From Virgibacillus sp. NKC19-16 (GTDB lineage Bacteria; Bacillota; Bacilli; Bacillales; Amphibacillaceae), in the NCBI RefSeq assembly GCF_021560035.1, contig NZ_CP074373.1:1670001-1734000 (forward strand): a stretch of DNA of 64,000 nt, in the 5' to 3' direction. Each line of letters begins with the position of its first letter. Positions within the stretch are counted from its first letter, which is position 1. Under the pieces are notes generated by a model, which had not been told where the DNA came from, made no database searches, and worked only from the letters and a program-made list of their open reading frames with translations. The position numbers and the translations under genes were made by a program. This document shows positions 1 to 8,526 of this stretch, in pieces.

Positions 1-726
1 GAAATTTTAACGTATAAGCCTGATGTAATTATTACAGCAGCCTATGGACAAATACTGCCGAATGCATTGCTTGAGACGCCTGTTTATGGATGCATAAATG
101 TTCATGCTTCTCTTCTCCCTGAATTACGTGGGGGAGCACCAGTTCATTATGCCATTCTACAAGGAAAAAAGGAAACAGGCATAAGCCTTATGTATATGGC
201 AGAGAAGCTGGATGCCGGTGATATTTTAGTGCAAAAAAAGGTTCAGATTGACGATGAAGATCATGTTGGAAGTCTCCACGAGAAACTTTCAAATGCGGGT
301 GCAAACTTACTAATCGAAAGCTTACCTGAAATTTTCACGGACAGTATGAAGCCAATCAAGCAGGATGAATCAAAAGCAACCTTTGCAATGAATATTAAAC
401 GCGAACAGGAAAAAGTCGATTGGACAAAGAGCAATCTGGAAATCTATAATCATATAAGAGGCCTGCATCCCTGGCCTGTCGCATTTACGACATATTTTGG
501 AAAAATTATGAAGCTTTGGTGGGGCGAAATGGATAATGAAAAATATGAGGGCATGCCAGGTGAAATTGTCCGAAAAGATAATAACGCATTTACTGTTATT
601 TGCGGGGATCAAAGAGGAGTGCGAATTACAGAAATCCAACCCGCCGGAAAAAAGCGGATGACTGTTGCTGATTACCTGCAAGGCTCTGCTGATCGGATAA
701 AAATAGGCACGCTAATGGGAGATTAA
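1..726 (+). CDS. fmt: Methionyl-tRNA formyltransferase (5' end outside window)
   Basis: Formylates the amino group of Met-tRNAi using 10-formyl-THF, making the bacterial initiator tRNA. The reading frame is open from base 1, so the gene starts upstream; the first ATG-like TTG at 67 is internal. About 241 codons are visible of a family length near 315. The formyltransferase active-site pieces are present: Asn and His in [16 protein letters not shown] and the Asp in KLDAGDIL, followed by the smaller C-terminal tRNA-binding domain. It ends one base before rsmB, as in the B. subtilis def-fmt-rsmB cluster, so co-transcription is expected. Identification is secure; only the N-terminus is missing. 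Confidence 0.96.
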   Translation, partial: EILTYKPDVIITAAYGQILPNALLETPVYGCINVHASLLPELRGGAPVHYAILQGKKETGISLMYMAEKLDAGDILVQKKVQIDDEDHVGSLHEKLSNAGANLLIESLPEIFTDSMKPIKQDESKATFAMNIKREQEKVDWTKSNLEIYNHIRGLHPWPVAFTTYFGKIMKLWWGEMDNEKYEGMPGEIVRKDNNAFTVICGDQRGVRITEIQPAGKKRMTVADYLQGSADRIKIGTLMGD

Positions 727-727
727 T

Positions 728-2077
728 ATGAGTAGCTATCAATTAAGAATGACAATCCTGGATTTATTGCTACGTGTAGAAAAAGATAATGGATTCAGTC
801 ATTTACTTATCGATCATGAATTAAAATCCGGGAAAATAGAGCCACAGGATGAAAGGTTATTAACAGAAATTTTTTACGGTACGATACAACGAAAATTCAC
901 CTTAGACTATTATTTGGAAAGCTTCGTGGATTCAAAGAAAAAGCTTGAGCCATGGGTAAGAGTACTACTAAGAATGTCTGTTTATCAAATGAGCTTTTTG
1001 GATAGAATACCGGATCATGCAATCATCCATGAAGCTGTGGAAATTGCAAAACAACGAGGCCATAAAGGTATTGCTTCCTTTGTAAACGGAGTGCTTCGGA
1101 ATATTCAACGAAAAGGAGTTCCTGATACTGCTTCTATCGCAAATGATACGAAAAAGCTTGCGGTTGAAACAAGTCATCCGGAGTGGATGGTTGAGCGCTG
1201 GACCTCTTTTTATGGTTATCAAACGACTCGTGAAATGTGTGAGGCGAATTTAACTCGAAAATACAGCTCTGTTCGTATCCAGCCCTTAAGAATAACGCGT
1301 GATGAAGCAATGAAAATATTGAATGATCAAGGATTTCAAACAAGGCCTTCTATGTTTTCTGGTCAAGGCATCATCATTGATGAGGGAAATATTTTAAAAA
1401 CGGATTTATTTAAAGAAGGTTATATTACCGTGCAGGATCAAAGCTCCATGCTTGTGGCCGAAATGCTTAATGCTTCATCAGGTATGCATGTCCTGGACGG
1501 GTGCAGTGCCCCTGGCGGGAAAGCTACCCACATTGCTGAAATAATGCAAGATCAAGGAATGATTCATGCTTATGACCTTCATCAAAAGAAAGTGAAACAA
1601 ATTGATAAAAGAGCTTCCGAACTAAAGCTATCCATTATTGATGCAAAAACGGGTGATGCAAGAAAACTGCAGGCAGAACATGAAAAGGAGACTTTTGACA
1701 GAATTTTAATTGACGCTCCCTGCTCCGGATTGGGTGTTATCAGAGGGAAACCGGAGATAAAATACGATAAACAAGAAGTGGACATCAGTAGATTGGCAAC
1801 CATTCAGTTAAACATATTGGAGAGTGTCTCCCCTTTATTGAAAAAACGAGGCATATTAATTTACAGCACGTGTACAGTGGATGTAGAAGAAAACCAAGAT
1901 GTAGTAAGCAAGTTTTTAAAAAGAAATACGGATTATATAATTGATACAGATTTCTTTGAAGAATTACCAGAAGATGTACAGGGTTCACAAGGAATTACGG
2001 AATACGGTTTACAATTATTTCCACAAACCTTTCAAACAGATGGGTTCTTTATTACCAGATTAAAAAAAGTTAAATAA
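728..2077 (+). CDS. rsmB: 16S rRNA (cytosine-C5-967)-methyltransferase RsmB
   Basis: A 449-residue SAM-dependent m5C methyltransferase acting on 16S rRNA. The first ~130 residues form a NusB-like RNA-binding domain. The Rossmann methyltransferase domain carries the SAM-site motif DGCSAPGGKATHIAE (about residue 257), the IDAPCSGLG motif (about 328) and the catalytic cysteine motif YSTCTV (about 380). Both Cys residues used by this family are present. The ATG follows the fmt stop by one base, so the two are translationally close. Length is normal for Bacillaceae. Confidence 0.96.
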   Translation: MSSYQLRMTILDLLLRVEKDNGFSHLLIDHELKSGKIEPQDERLLTEIFYGTIQRKFTLDYYLESFVDSKKKLEPWVRVLLRMSVYQMSFLDRIPDHAIIHEAVEIAKQRGHKGIASFVNGVLRNIQRKGVPDTASIANDTKKLAVETSHPEWMVERWTSFYGYQTTREMCEANLTRKYSSVRIQPLRITRDEAMKILNDQGFQTRPSMFSGQGIIIDEGNILKTDLFKEGYITVQDQSSMLVAEMLNASSGMHVLDGCSAPGGKATHIAEIMQDQGMIHAYDLHQKKVKQIDKRASELKLSIIDAKTGDARKLQAEHEKETFDRILIDAPCSGLGVIRGKPEIKYDKQEVDISRLATIQLNILESVSPLLKKRGILIYSTCTVDVEENQDVVSKFLKRNTDYIIDTDFFEELPEDVQGSQGITEYGLQLFPQTFQTDGFFITRLKKVK

Positions 2078-2165
2078 AAAATTAAATATTTATGTTCTTT
2101 TATGTCCAGATTTGTGTAATACTTTATATATACTATGTGTTGTTCTTTTACAAAGGGGTGATAGG

Positions 2166-2927
2166 ATGAAGGGACAATTTCTGACTGATCGAGGCAAGGT
2201 TAGAAACTATAATGAAGATGCTGGGGGCGTATTTTATAATTCATTTGGACAGTTATTAGCTATTATTGCTGATGGGATGGGTGGTCACCAAGCGGGAGAT
2301 GTTGCGAGTCAAATGGCGATATCTTTAATAGAGGAAAAATGGGAGAATGGCCATCAATTAGATTCAGCAGAGGAAGCAGAACAATGGATCTCCCAAGCTA
2401 TAATAGAGGTAAATGAATCCATTTATACACATGCACTTCAAAAGACGGAATATGAAGGAATGGGAACAACTGTTGTAGCATCCATTTGTACAGATGAATT
2501 TATTACAATTTCGCATATTGGGGACAGTCGGTGTTATCTGTTTAGTGAAAGTGTTCTTAACCAAATCACAGAGGATCATTCATTGGTTAATGAACTTGTT
2601 CGTTCAGGGCAAATCTCCAAAGACGATGCAGAACAACATCCAAGAAAAAATGTGCTTCTGCGAGCTCTTGGAACAGAAGAAAATGCAATTGCTGAGACAC
2701 AATCTATTGAGTGGGTCTTTGGGGACAAATTACTACTTTGCTCTGACGGATTAACAAATAAGGTTTCAGATGAGGAACTCGCTTCATTTATGAATTCAAG
2801 CAGTGATATAAAAGAGACAGGAAAACAAATGGTAGAGCTGGCAAATGAACGGGGAGGAGAAGATAATATTTCACTCCTTATCGTATGTCACGATCCTGCT
2901 TTGAAAGAAGGTGAAACTTCATGCTGA
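2166..2927 (+). CDS. prpC: PP2C-type serine/threonine phosphatase PrpC (Stp)
   Basis: Manganese-dependent protein phosphatase that reverses phosphorylation by the adjacent kinase PrkC. PP2C metal-binding motifs are visible in order: DRGKVRNYNEDAGG near the N-terminus, ADGMGGHQAGD, GDSR, SDGLTNKV and GGEDNIS near the C-terminus. I start it at ATG 2166, behind the ribosome site AAAGGGGTGAT. The open frame extends upstream to 2112, but those 18 codons precede the ribosome site and do not resemble the family. The protein is 253 residues, the usual size. Its last seven bases overlap prkC, indicating translational coupling. Confidence 0.95.
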   Translation: MKGQFLTDRGKVRNYNEDAGGVFYNSFGQLLAIIADGMGGHQAGDVASQMAISLIEEKWENGHQLDSAEEAEQWISQAIIEVNESIYTHALQKTEYEGMGTTVVASICTDEFITISHIGDSRCYLFSESVLNQITEDHSLVNELVRSGQISKDDAEQHPRKNVLLRALGTEENAIAETQSIEWVFGDKLLLCSDGLTNKVSDEELASFMNSSSDIKETGKQMVELANERGGEDNISLLIVCHDPALKEGETSC

Positions 2928-4957
2928 ACGGCCGCCTGTTAAATGATCGCTATCAAATTAAAGAAACAATTGGCGGAGGCGGCATGGCAAATGTTTATTT
3001 AGCGAGAGACACGATTTTAAATCGCGATGTCGCCATTAAGGTACTAAGATTGGAATATGCCAATGACGAAGAATTTATCGCACGATTTGACCGGGAAGCA
3101 CAATCAGCCACAAGTCTTTCTCACCCCAATATCGTAAATATTTATGATGTAGGTGAAGAAGACCAAATTTTATATATGGTAATGGAATATGTGGATGGGA
3201 TGACTCTTAAGGAATACATACAAACGCATGGCCCTATAGACGTCCAAGAAGCCTTGGATATTATGAAGCAATTAACTTCTGCAATTGCACATGCACATGC
3301 TAATGATATTGTGCATAGAGACATAAAACCGCAAAATATTTTAATTGATACATATGGACAGGCTAAAGTAACTGATTTCGGAATTGCCATCGCATTAAGC
3401 GCAACATCTTTAACACAAACGAATTCCATTTTAGGGTCTGTTCATTATTTATCACCGGAACAGGCAAGGGGCGGCACGGCAACGAAGAAGTCAGACGTTT
3501 ATTCGATTGGAATTGTTCTTTTTGAGCTTTTAACAGGAAGGCTGCCATTTTCCGGCCAATCCCCTGTATCGATTGCCTTAAAACATTTACAAAGTGATAC
3601 GCCATCTGTGAGAAGGTTTAATCAAGATGTCCCCCAAAGCGTTGAGAATATTGTGTTGAAAGCTACTGCTAAAGATCCCTTCCACCGTTACGACACGGTT
3701 TATGATGTTGAGGATGCTATAGAAACTGCTTTAGATCCGAGTAAAATAAACGAAGAAGTTTATTCACCACCTGTGGAAGCTGGAGAAGAAACGAAAGCTA
3801 TTCCAATTATTACAGATAACCAGACAGAACAGAACCCGGATCAGGATACGTTGGTCCATCAAACAACGGGAAGCACAAAAGACTATCCACCTGGTGGAAA
3901 AAATAACAAGAAGTCAAAAAAGGATTTAAAAAAGAAAAAGAAAAATAAAAAGCCAAAGAACAAGCGCAAGAAAAAGGGCATAATAATAGGTGTGATCTTA
4001 TTTATTTTACTTGCGTCTGGAATGGCTGCATTTTTTCTCCTGCAACCTAATGATGTTACTGTACCAAATGTAGGCGAAATGGAATCCGGTGAAGCAGAAG
4101 ATGAATTGGAAAGTCTTAACCTAATTACGGAACAGGAATTAATTTATTCTGAAGAAATAGAAGAAGGATTTGTAGTAAGAACAGATCCGCAACCCGGAAG
4201 AACAGTAAAGGAAGGGTCAATGATAACGCTATTTGTTAGTCAAGGGCAAGAAACGGTAGCTTTTGATGATTATGTTGGAAGGGATTATAGTCAAGTTGAA
4301 CGAATACTTGAAGAAGATTATGATGAAATAATTACTTATGACACACACTCCGATCGGCCGGTTGGGGAAATCGTAACTCAGATTCAACCAAATCCGGATA
4401 GTGAAGTTGTGCCAAGTGAAACCAGCGTTATATTTGAAGTTAGTATTGGCCCGGAATTAGTCAGTTTAAATGATCTAACAGGGATGACAGAAGAGGCGGC
4501 AAGTGATTATTTAGACAATCAAAATTTAACCATGAATCAAGTTGAAGAGAATTCTGATAGCACACCAGAAGGAGAAGTTATCCGTCAGGAACCCGAAGCT
4601 AACACCGAATTAGAAGAAGGTTCTACGGTAAATGTATATGTGTCATCCGGACCTGAGGAACAGCCCCCTGCCTCTCATTCCATAACCTATACGGTACCAT
4701 ACAGCTCTGATGGTGAGGAAGATGAAGAAGGCGAGGGAAATGAAGAAGAACCGGAACAGCAAACTGTTCGAATCTATATCGATGACATGAACAATGATAT
4801 AGATGAAGTATATCAAGAAGAGACAATTACCGAGGATACAGAGTATACATTTACATTAACCATCGCCCCAGACACTGATGCTGCATATAGAATTATGCGT
4901 GATGATGAGGTACTTACAGAAGAGACAGTTTCGTACGAAGATGAAGAAGGTGAATAA
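2921..4957 (+). CDS. prkC: Membrane Ser/Thr kinase PrkC with PASTA domains
   Basis: Eukaryotic-type kinase that senses muropeptides or lipid II through extracellular PASTA repeats; in B. subtilis it works in germination and stationary-phase control. Residues 1-270 are the kinase domain: glycine loop IGGGGMANV, ATP-binding Lys40, catalytic HRDIKPQN and DFG. A very basic Lys-rich stretch (about 330-352) leads into one membrane helix (about 354-375). Three PASTA repeats follow, then an unusually acidic Glu/Asp-rich tail. The acidity would suit an exported domain in a salt-tolerant organism, which is inference. Spacing to rsgA is zero bases. Confidence 0.95.
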   Translation: MLNGRLLNDRYQIKETIGGGGMANVYLARDTILNRDVAIKVLRLEYANDEEFIARFDREAQSATSLSHPNIVNIYDVGEEDQILYMVMEYVDGMTLKEYIQTHGPIDVQEALDIMKQLTSAIAHAHANDIVHRDIKPQNILIDTYGQAKVTDFGIAIALSATSLTQTNSILGSVHYLSPEQARGGTATKKSDVYSIGIVLFELLTGRLPFSGQSPVSIALKHLQSDTPSVRRFNQDVPQSVENIVLKATAKDPFHRYDTVYDVEDAIETALDPSKINEEVYSPPVEAGEETKAIPIITDNQTEQNPDQDTLVHQTTGSTKDYPPGGKNNKKSKKDLKKKKKNKKPKNKRKKKGIIIGVILFILLASGMAAFFLLQPNDVTVPNVGEMESGEAEDELESLNLITEQELIYSEEIEEGFVVRTDPQPGRTVKEGSMITLFVSQGQETVAFDDYVGRDYSQVERILEEDYDEIITYDTHSDRPVGEIVTQIQPNPDSEVVPSETSVIFEVSIGPELVSLNDLTGMTEEAASDYLDNQNLTMNQVEENSDSTPEGEVIRQEPEANTELEEGSTVNVYVSSGPEEQPPASHSITYTVPYSSDGEEDEEGEGNEEEPEQQTVRIYIDDMNNDIDEVYQEETITEDTEYTFTLTIAPDTDAAYRIMRDDEVLTEETVSYEDEEGE

Positions 4958-5839
4958 ATGGCAGAGGGCAGAATAATAAAGGCTTTAAGTGGATTTTATT
5001 ATGTAAAAGCAGATGAACGTATATATCAATGCAGAGGGAGAGGTCTTTTTCGTAATAAGAAGATAACACCTCTGGTAGGTGATTTTGTTACCTTTGATAT
5101 AAGCAATCCTAATGAAGGATATATTATGGAGATTAAGCAAAGGGAAAACGAACTCATACGTCCACCAATAGCAAATATTAATCAGGCTATTATCGTCAGC
5201 TCTGCCGTCGAACCTGTTTTTAGTACAGTGTTGCTGGACCAGTTTCTTGTATTGATTGAAGCCAAGGATATCAAGCCAGTCATTTTTATCACGAAAATGG
5301 ATCTTGCCTCGGAGGCAGAGATATCCAAAATGATAAGCTATCAAAAAGAATATCAGGAAATTGGATATGCCGTAGAATTACTTTCAACAAAGGAACCAGT
5401 TCAATTACCCGATTTAGATCATTACTTTAGTCGTAATGTAACTGTTTTTGCCGGGCAGTCAGGTGTGGGAAAATCATCGCTGCTTAATGCGTTAAATCCA
5501 TCTCTTCTGCTTAAAACTGCCGAGATCTCCAAAAGCCTGGGAAGGGGAAAGCATACGACCAAACATGTAGAACTCCAGCAGGTTCATCACGGGCTTGTAG
5601 CAGATACTCCCGGGTTTAGTTCATTGGATTTACGTGAAATAGATTCAGAAGAACTAACAGATTGTTTTCCTGAGATGAGAGAAATCAAAGCAGATTGTAA
5701 ATTCCGTGGCTGTATGCATAATAAAGAACCAAAGTGTGCGGTAAAGCAGGCTGTAGAACTAGGAGAAATTACAGCATATAGATATAAGAATTATTTGCGT
5801 TTTTTAAAAGAAATTCAATCACGAAAGCCGAGGTACTAA
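4958..5839 (+). CDS. rsgA: Ribosome small-subunit GTPase RsgA
   Basis: Circularly permuted GTPase that checks late 30S maturation. It has an N-terminal OB-fold, then the permuted motifs: TKMD (G4) precedes AGQSGVGKSSLLNAL (G1, about residue 166) and DTPGFSSL (G3). A C-terminal zinc knuckle is formed by the Cys and His of DCKFRGCMHNKEPKC. The length of 293 residues is typical. It abuts prkC directly and is two bases from rpe, matching the conserved prpC-prkC-rsgA-rpe order. Confidence 0.96.
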   Translation: MAEGRIIKALSGFYYVKADERIYQCRGRGLFRNKKITPLVGDFVTFDISNPNEGYIMEIKQRENELIRPPIANINQAIIVSSAVEPVFSTVLLDQFLVLIEAKDIKPVIFITKMDLASEAEISKMISYQKEYQEIGYAVELLSTKEPVQLPDLDHYFSRNVTVFAGQSGVGKSSLLNALNPSLLLKTAEISKSLGRGKHTTKHVELQQVHHGLVADTPGFSSLDLREIDSEELTDCFPEMREIKADCKFRGCMHNKEPKCAVKQAVELGEITAYRYKNYLRFLKEIQSRKPRY

Positions 5840-5841
5840 TA

Positions 5842-6501
5842 ATGACTAAAATTGCACCATCGATATTATCAGCAGACTTTTCAAATCTAGGTAATGAAAT
5901 TAAAGACGTCGAGCGTGGCGGGGCAGATTATATTCATGTGGATGTAATGGATGGCCACTTTGTTCCAAATATTACAATAGGCCCTTTGGTTGTAGATGCA
6001 ATAAAGCCAATTACATCACTTCCTTTGGATGTTCACTTAATGATTGAAAATCCGGATGACTATATCGCTATGTTTGCTGCATCAGGTGCTTCTATCATTA
6101 CCGTGCATCAGGAAGCATGCCCCCACCTGCATCGAACGGTTCAGCAGATTAGAGAGAATGGTGTGAAAGCAGGTGTTGTTATTAATCCTGCAACATCAGC
6201 GGAAACCTTACTCCCCATATTACCGGATGTGGATTTAATTTTAATAATGACTGTAAATCCAGGGTATGGCGGCCAGTCATTTATTGATAATACGCTCCAA
6301 AAAATAGAACAAGTTGCCACATGGCGAAAAGAAATGAACTTATCTTTTGAAATTGAAGTAGATGGTGGGGTAAATAATCAAACTGCAAAAAAATGTGTAG
6401 ATGCCGGGGCGGATGTATTGGTTGCTGGGAGTGCTGTATTTAACCACACCGATAGACAGGAAGCAATGAAAAATATTGTAGATGCCGCGGACGGGAAGTA
6501 G
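5842..6501 (+). CDS. rpe: Ribulose-phosphate 3-epimerase
   Basis: Interconverts ribulose-5-phosphate and xylulose-5-phosphate in the pentose phosphate pathway. The TIM-barrel signature residues are all present: APSILSADF at the N-terminus, the metal-binding HVDVMDGHFVPN, VHLMIENP, the flexible loop VNPGYGGQSF and the phosphate-binding DGGVN. Length is 219 residues. It sits in the rsgA-rpe-thiN run with only a few bases between genes, so it is probably co-transcribed from the prpC side. Confidence 0.96.
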   Translation: MTKIAPSILSADFSNLGNEIKDVERGGADYIHVDVMDGHFVPNITIGPLVVDAIKPITSLPLDVHLMIENPDDYIAMFAASGASIITVHQEACPHLHRTVQQIRENGVKAGVVINPATSAETLLPILPDVDLILIMTVNPGYGGQSFIDNTLQKIEQVATWRKEMNLSFEIEVDGGVNNQTAKKCVDAGADVLVAGSAVFNHTDRQEAMKNIVDAADGK

Positions 6502-6506
6502 AACCT

Positions 6507-7163
6507 ATGATATCTGTAGCAATTGTAGGAAATGGTCCTGTAGAGCTACATCCTGATTTCAAGCAGTTTATGAGTGAAGTTGATATCTGGATAGGTGCAG
6601 ATCGTGGTTCATTAACGTTAACAAAAAATCAGATTCCAATAGAATACGCAGTAGGAGATTTCGATTCCATAAACGAGGAAGAAAAAGGCGCCATTCAAAA
6701 AAACACAAATTTTTTTGAAGAATATCCTCCTGAAAAGAATGAAACTGATTTAGAGCTAGCGCTTCGAAAAGGGTATGAATTACACCCGGATAAAATATAT
6801 TTATTTGGTGTCACCGGTGGCAGGCTTGATCATGAACTGGTAAATATACAACTTCTGCATTCGATTATTACGAAAGGTATTCGAGGCATTATGGTAGATA
6901 AATCAAATTTTATAGAATTAACCCTCCCGGGAGAGCACATCGTCCAACATGATGACAATTATCCAACTATCTCTTTTATCCCTTTTACGCAACATGTGCG
7001 GGGCTTGAGTTTATCTGAGTTTAAATATTCATTGGTTGATCAAACGATTTCCTGGGGCTCAACACTATGTATTTCAAACAGGCTTCTTTTAAATAATGGT
7101 ACTTTTTCGTACAAAGAAGGCATATTATTACTAGTAAAGAGTTGTGACATGATTCCAGTGTAG
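6507..7163 (+). CDS. thiN: Thiamine pyrophosphokinase
   Basis: Transfers pyrophosphate from ATP to thiamine to make the cofactor TPP. Family motifs are visible: GADRGS, the acidic VGDFDSI, NETDLELAL, and GVTGGRLDHELVN in the catalytic half, followed by a beta-rich thiamine-binding half. Length (218 residues) is normal. It begins five bases after rpe and is the last long gene of this run before spoVM. The assignment relies on these motifs and on the conserved rpe-thiN-spoVM context. Confidence 0.93.
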   Translation: MISVAIVGNGPVELHPDFKQFMSEVDIWIGADRGSLTLTKNQIPIEYAVGDFDSINEEEKGAIQKNTNFFEEYPPEKNETDLELALRKGYELHPDKIYLFGVTGGRLDHELVNIQLLHSIITKGIRGIMVDKSNFIELTLPGEHIVQHDDNYPTISFIPFTQHVRGLSLSEFKYSLVDQTISWGSTLCISNRLLLNNGTFSYKEGILLLVKSCDMIPV

Positions 7164-7184
7164 TTTTTAGAGGAGGGCGAACTC

Positions 7185-7268
7185 ATGAAATTTTATACGA
7201 TTAAACTCCCAAGATTTATTGGCGGATTTGTCAGGGTTTGTATTGGTGCTTTTAAAAAAGATAAATAA
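7185..7268 (+). CDS. spoVM: Stage V sporulation protein SpoVM (27 residues)
   Basis: Tiny amphipathic helix that recognises the convex forespore membrane and anchors the SpoIVA coat basement layer. The protein starts MKFYTIKLPRFIGGFVR and ends in a basic KKDK. It keeps the Pro9 kink and the Gly pair that B. subtilis SpoVM (26 residues) has, with one extra Lys at the end. A strong ribosome site, AGAGGAGGG, lies eight bases before the ATG. Location between thiN and rpmB is the conserved one. It is too short for usual gene finders, but sequence and context together make it secure. Confidence 0.95.
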   Translation: MKFYTIKLPRFIGGFVRVCIGAFKKDK

Positions 7269-7361
7269 TGGAGACTAGCTTTTGTCAGGCAGACTTGGCA
7301 GAAGCTTATTTTTTGAAACGAAAACAATATTTTCTAGAAAACATTGTTCGTAGAGATACTA

Positions 7362-7404
7362 AAAAAGCACCGATGTATACGATAGTATCACATCGGTGCT
7401 TTTT
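7362..7404. terminator. Bidirectional intrinsic terminator between spoVM and rpmB
   Basis: Perfect 15-base inverted repeat (AAAAAGCACCGATGT and its complement ACATCGGTGCTTTTT) around a 13-base loop. The arms end in A and T runs, so it can stop both the rsgA-spoVM transcript and the converging rpmB transcript. Confidence 0.9.
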
Positions 7405-7442
7405 AGGAATTACGCGTGCTTTCTGTACTTTATTTTAGTATA

Positions 7443-7631
7443 TTATACACGCTCTACTTTACCTGATTTAAGCGCGCGTGCAGAAACATAAACACGTTTA
7501 GGTTTGCCGTCTACCATAATACGTACTTTTTGCACATTAGCTTTCCAATTACGCTTGTTGGAATTCATAGCGTGAGAACGTTGGTTTCCACTGCGAGTTT
7601 TCCGTCCAGTAACAACACATTTTCTAGCCAT
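7443..7631 (-). CDS. rpmB: 50S ribosomal protein L28
   Basis: Ribosomal large-subunit protein, 62 residues, on the minus strand between two plus-strand runs as in B. subtilis. The N-terminus [20 protein letters not shown] and the basic middle and C-terminal parts are characteristic of L28. This copy keeps only Cys5 of the zinc-ribbon positions, so it looks like the zinc-independent form; this is inference from the sequence alone. The ribosome site on the minus strand is AGGAGGG. Confidence 0.95.
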   Translation of the reverse strand: MARKCVVTGRKTRSGNQRSHAMNSNKRNWKANVQKVRIMVDGKPKRVYVSARALKSGKVERV

Positions 7632-7922
7632 GGTATCCCTCCTAATCTAACATATGTCATTTTTATACTTACTTAATTTATCACAAGTCGTAACAGAATG
7701 CAATCTTTCACGAGGTATTGTTTGTCTCAGAAAATATTTTTTACCGTGAATTTAAGGTTATCCATATTTTAACGTGATAAAGATAAACAGCTTGACACAA
7801 TAAACTAAATCGTCCATTGTAATAAGGTATAAAATTTATATAAAGTTAATATCTGCTTTTAAATTTGTTTTTAATGTAGTAGAATATGCTTATAGTGTGT
7901 GTTCAAAAAGAAGGGATAAAAA

Positions 7923-8100
7923 GGACCGCGTCGGTTAAGTTCGCCACGTCCTGTGGCAACACCGACACTAGCACGTCCTGTGCGTCGAAAGTTCGAGGCG
8001 GAGAAACAAGCCAACGAGCTTCCACAGGACGTCGGCGATTTTAGCAGAAGGTCTCCTGCGAAGTGTCATTTTTACCGGACTTTTCGAACATCCTCTTATA
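7923..8100. repeat. GC-rich structured repeat-like element upstream of the Asp23-family gene
   Basis: About 180 bp of markedly higher GC than the flanks, noncoding, ending about 26 bp before the next start codon. It contains a nested hairpin: GTCGG (7930) pairs with CCGAC (7962), enclosing GCCAC/GTGGC around loop GTCCT. A second small hairpin GCAC/GTGC has the same loop. An 11-base segment at 8022-8032 is a perfect complement of 7946-7956 and of most of the second hairpin. Similar GC-rich interspersed elements occur in related genera as I recall, but I cannot count copies here. An open frame runs through it (from 7953) into the downstream gene; I regard that as spurious. Confidence 0.6.
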
Positions 8101-8126
8101 TGAGCGGTTGGTTAAGGAGGATTAAT

Positions 8127-8489
8127 ATGTCTATAGAACTTAATACAAATGATGGTCACGTAACAATCACAAATGAGGTTATTGCCACAATTGCAGGTGG
8201 CGCTGCAGTAGAATGTTATGGCATTGTAGGCATGGCTTCTAAAAGCCAAATTAGAGACGGGATTGCTGAAATGCTTAGAAGGGAAAACTTCTCCAGGGGT
8301 GTTGTTGTACGCCAGGAAGATAGTCACTTGCATATTGATATGTACATTATCGTAAGCTACGGAACGAAGATCTCTGAAGTGGCGCACAATGTCCAATCAC
8401 AAGTTAAATACACATTAAACCAATCATTGGGATTGTCCATTGATTCAGTAAATATATATATTCAAGGAGTCCGTGTAGCGATGGACTAA
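8127..8489 (+). CDS. yloU: Asp23/Gls24 family envelope stress protein (YloU-like)
   Basis: A 120-residue cytoplasmic protein of the alkaline-shock Asp23 family, which in staphylococci forms membrane-associated assemblies linked to cell-envelope homeostasis. The family pattern is visible in the stretch ITNEVIATIAGGAAVECYG and the central VDMYIIVSYG-type beta strand. I choose ATG 8127, preceded by TAAGGAGG; an upstream in-frame GTG/ATG extension runs through the GC-rich element and is not family-like. It lies 37 bp before fakA, its usual partner. Confidence 0.9.
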   Translation: MSIELNTNDGHVTITNEVIATIAGGAAVECYGIVGMASKSQIRDGIAEMLRRENFSRGVVVRQEDSHLHIDMYIIVSYGTKISEVAHNVQSQVKYTLNQSLGLSIDSVNIYIQGVRVAMD

Positions 8490-8526
8490 ACCTTGCTTAT
8501 TTGTTTTTTTTAGAGGAGGAAGTATA

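Noticed and set aside
370-681. Minus-strand open frame of 103 codons opposite fmt
   Set aside because: Shadow of fmt in the opposite strand; no ribosome site or recognisable sequence. The same holds for the other antisense frames across coding genes.
7953-8126. N-terminal extension of the Asp23-family protein through the GC-rich element
   Set aside because: The extra 58 codons read Arg/Ala-rich sequence from a structured repeat, unlike the family, and a strong ribosome site with ATG lies at 8127.
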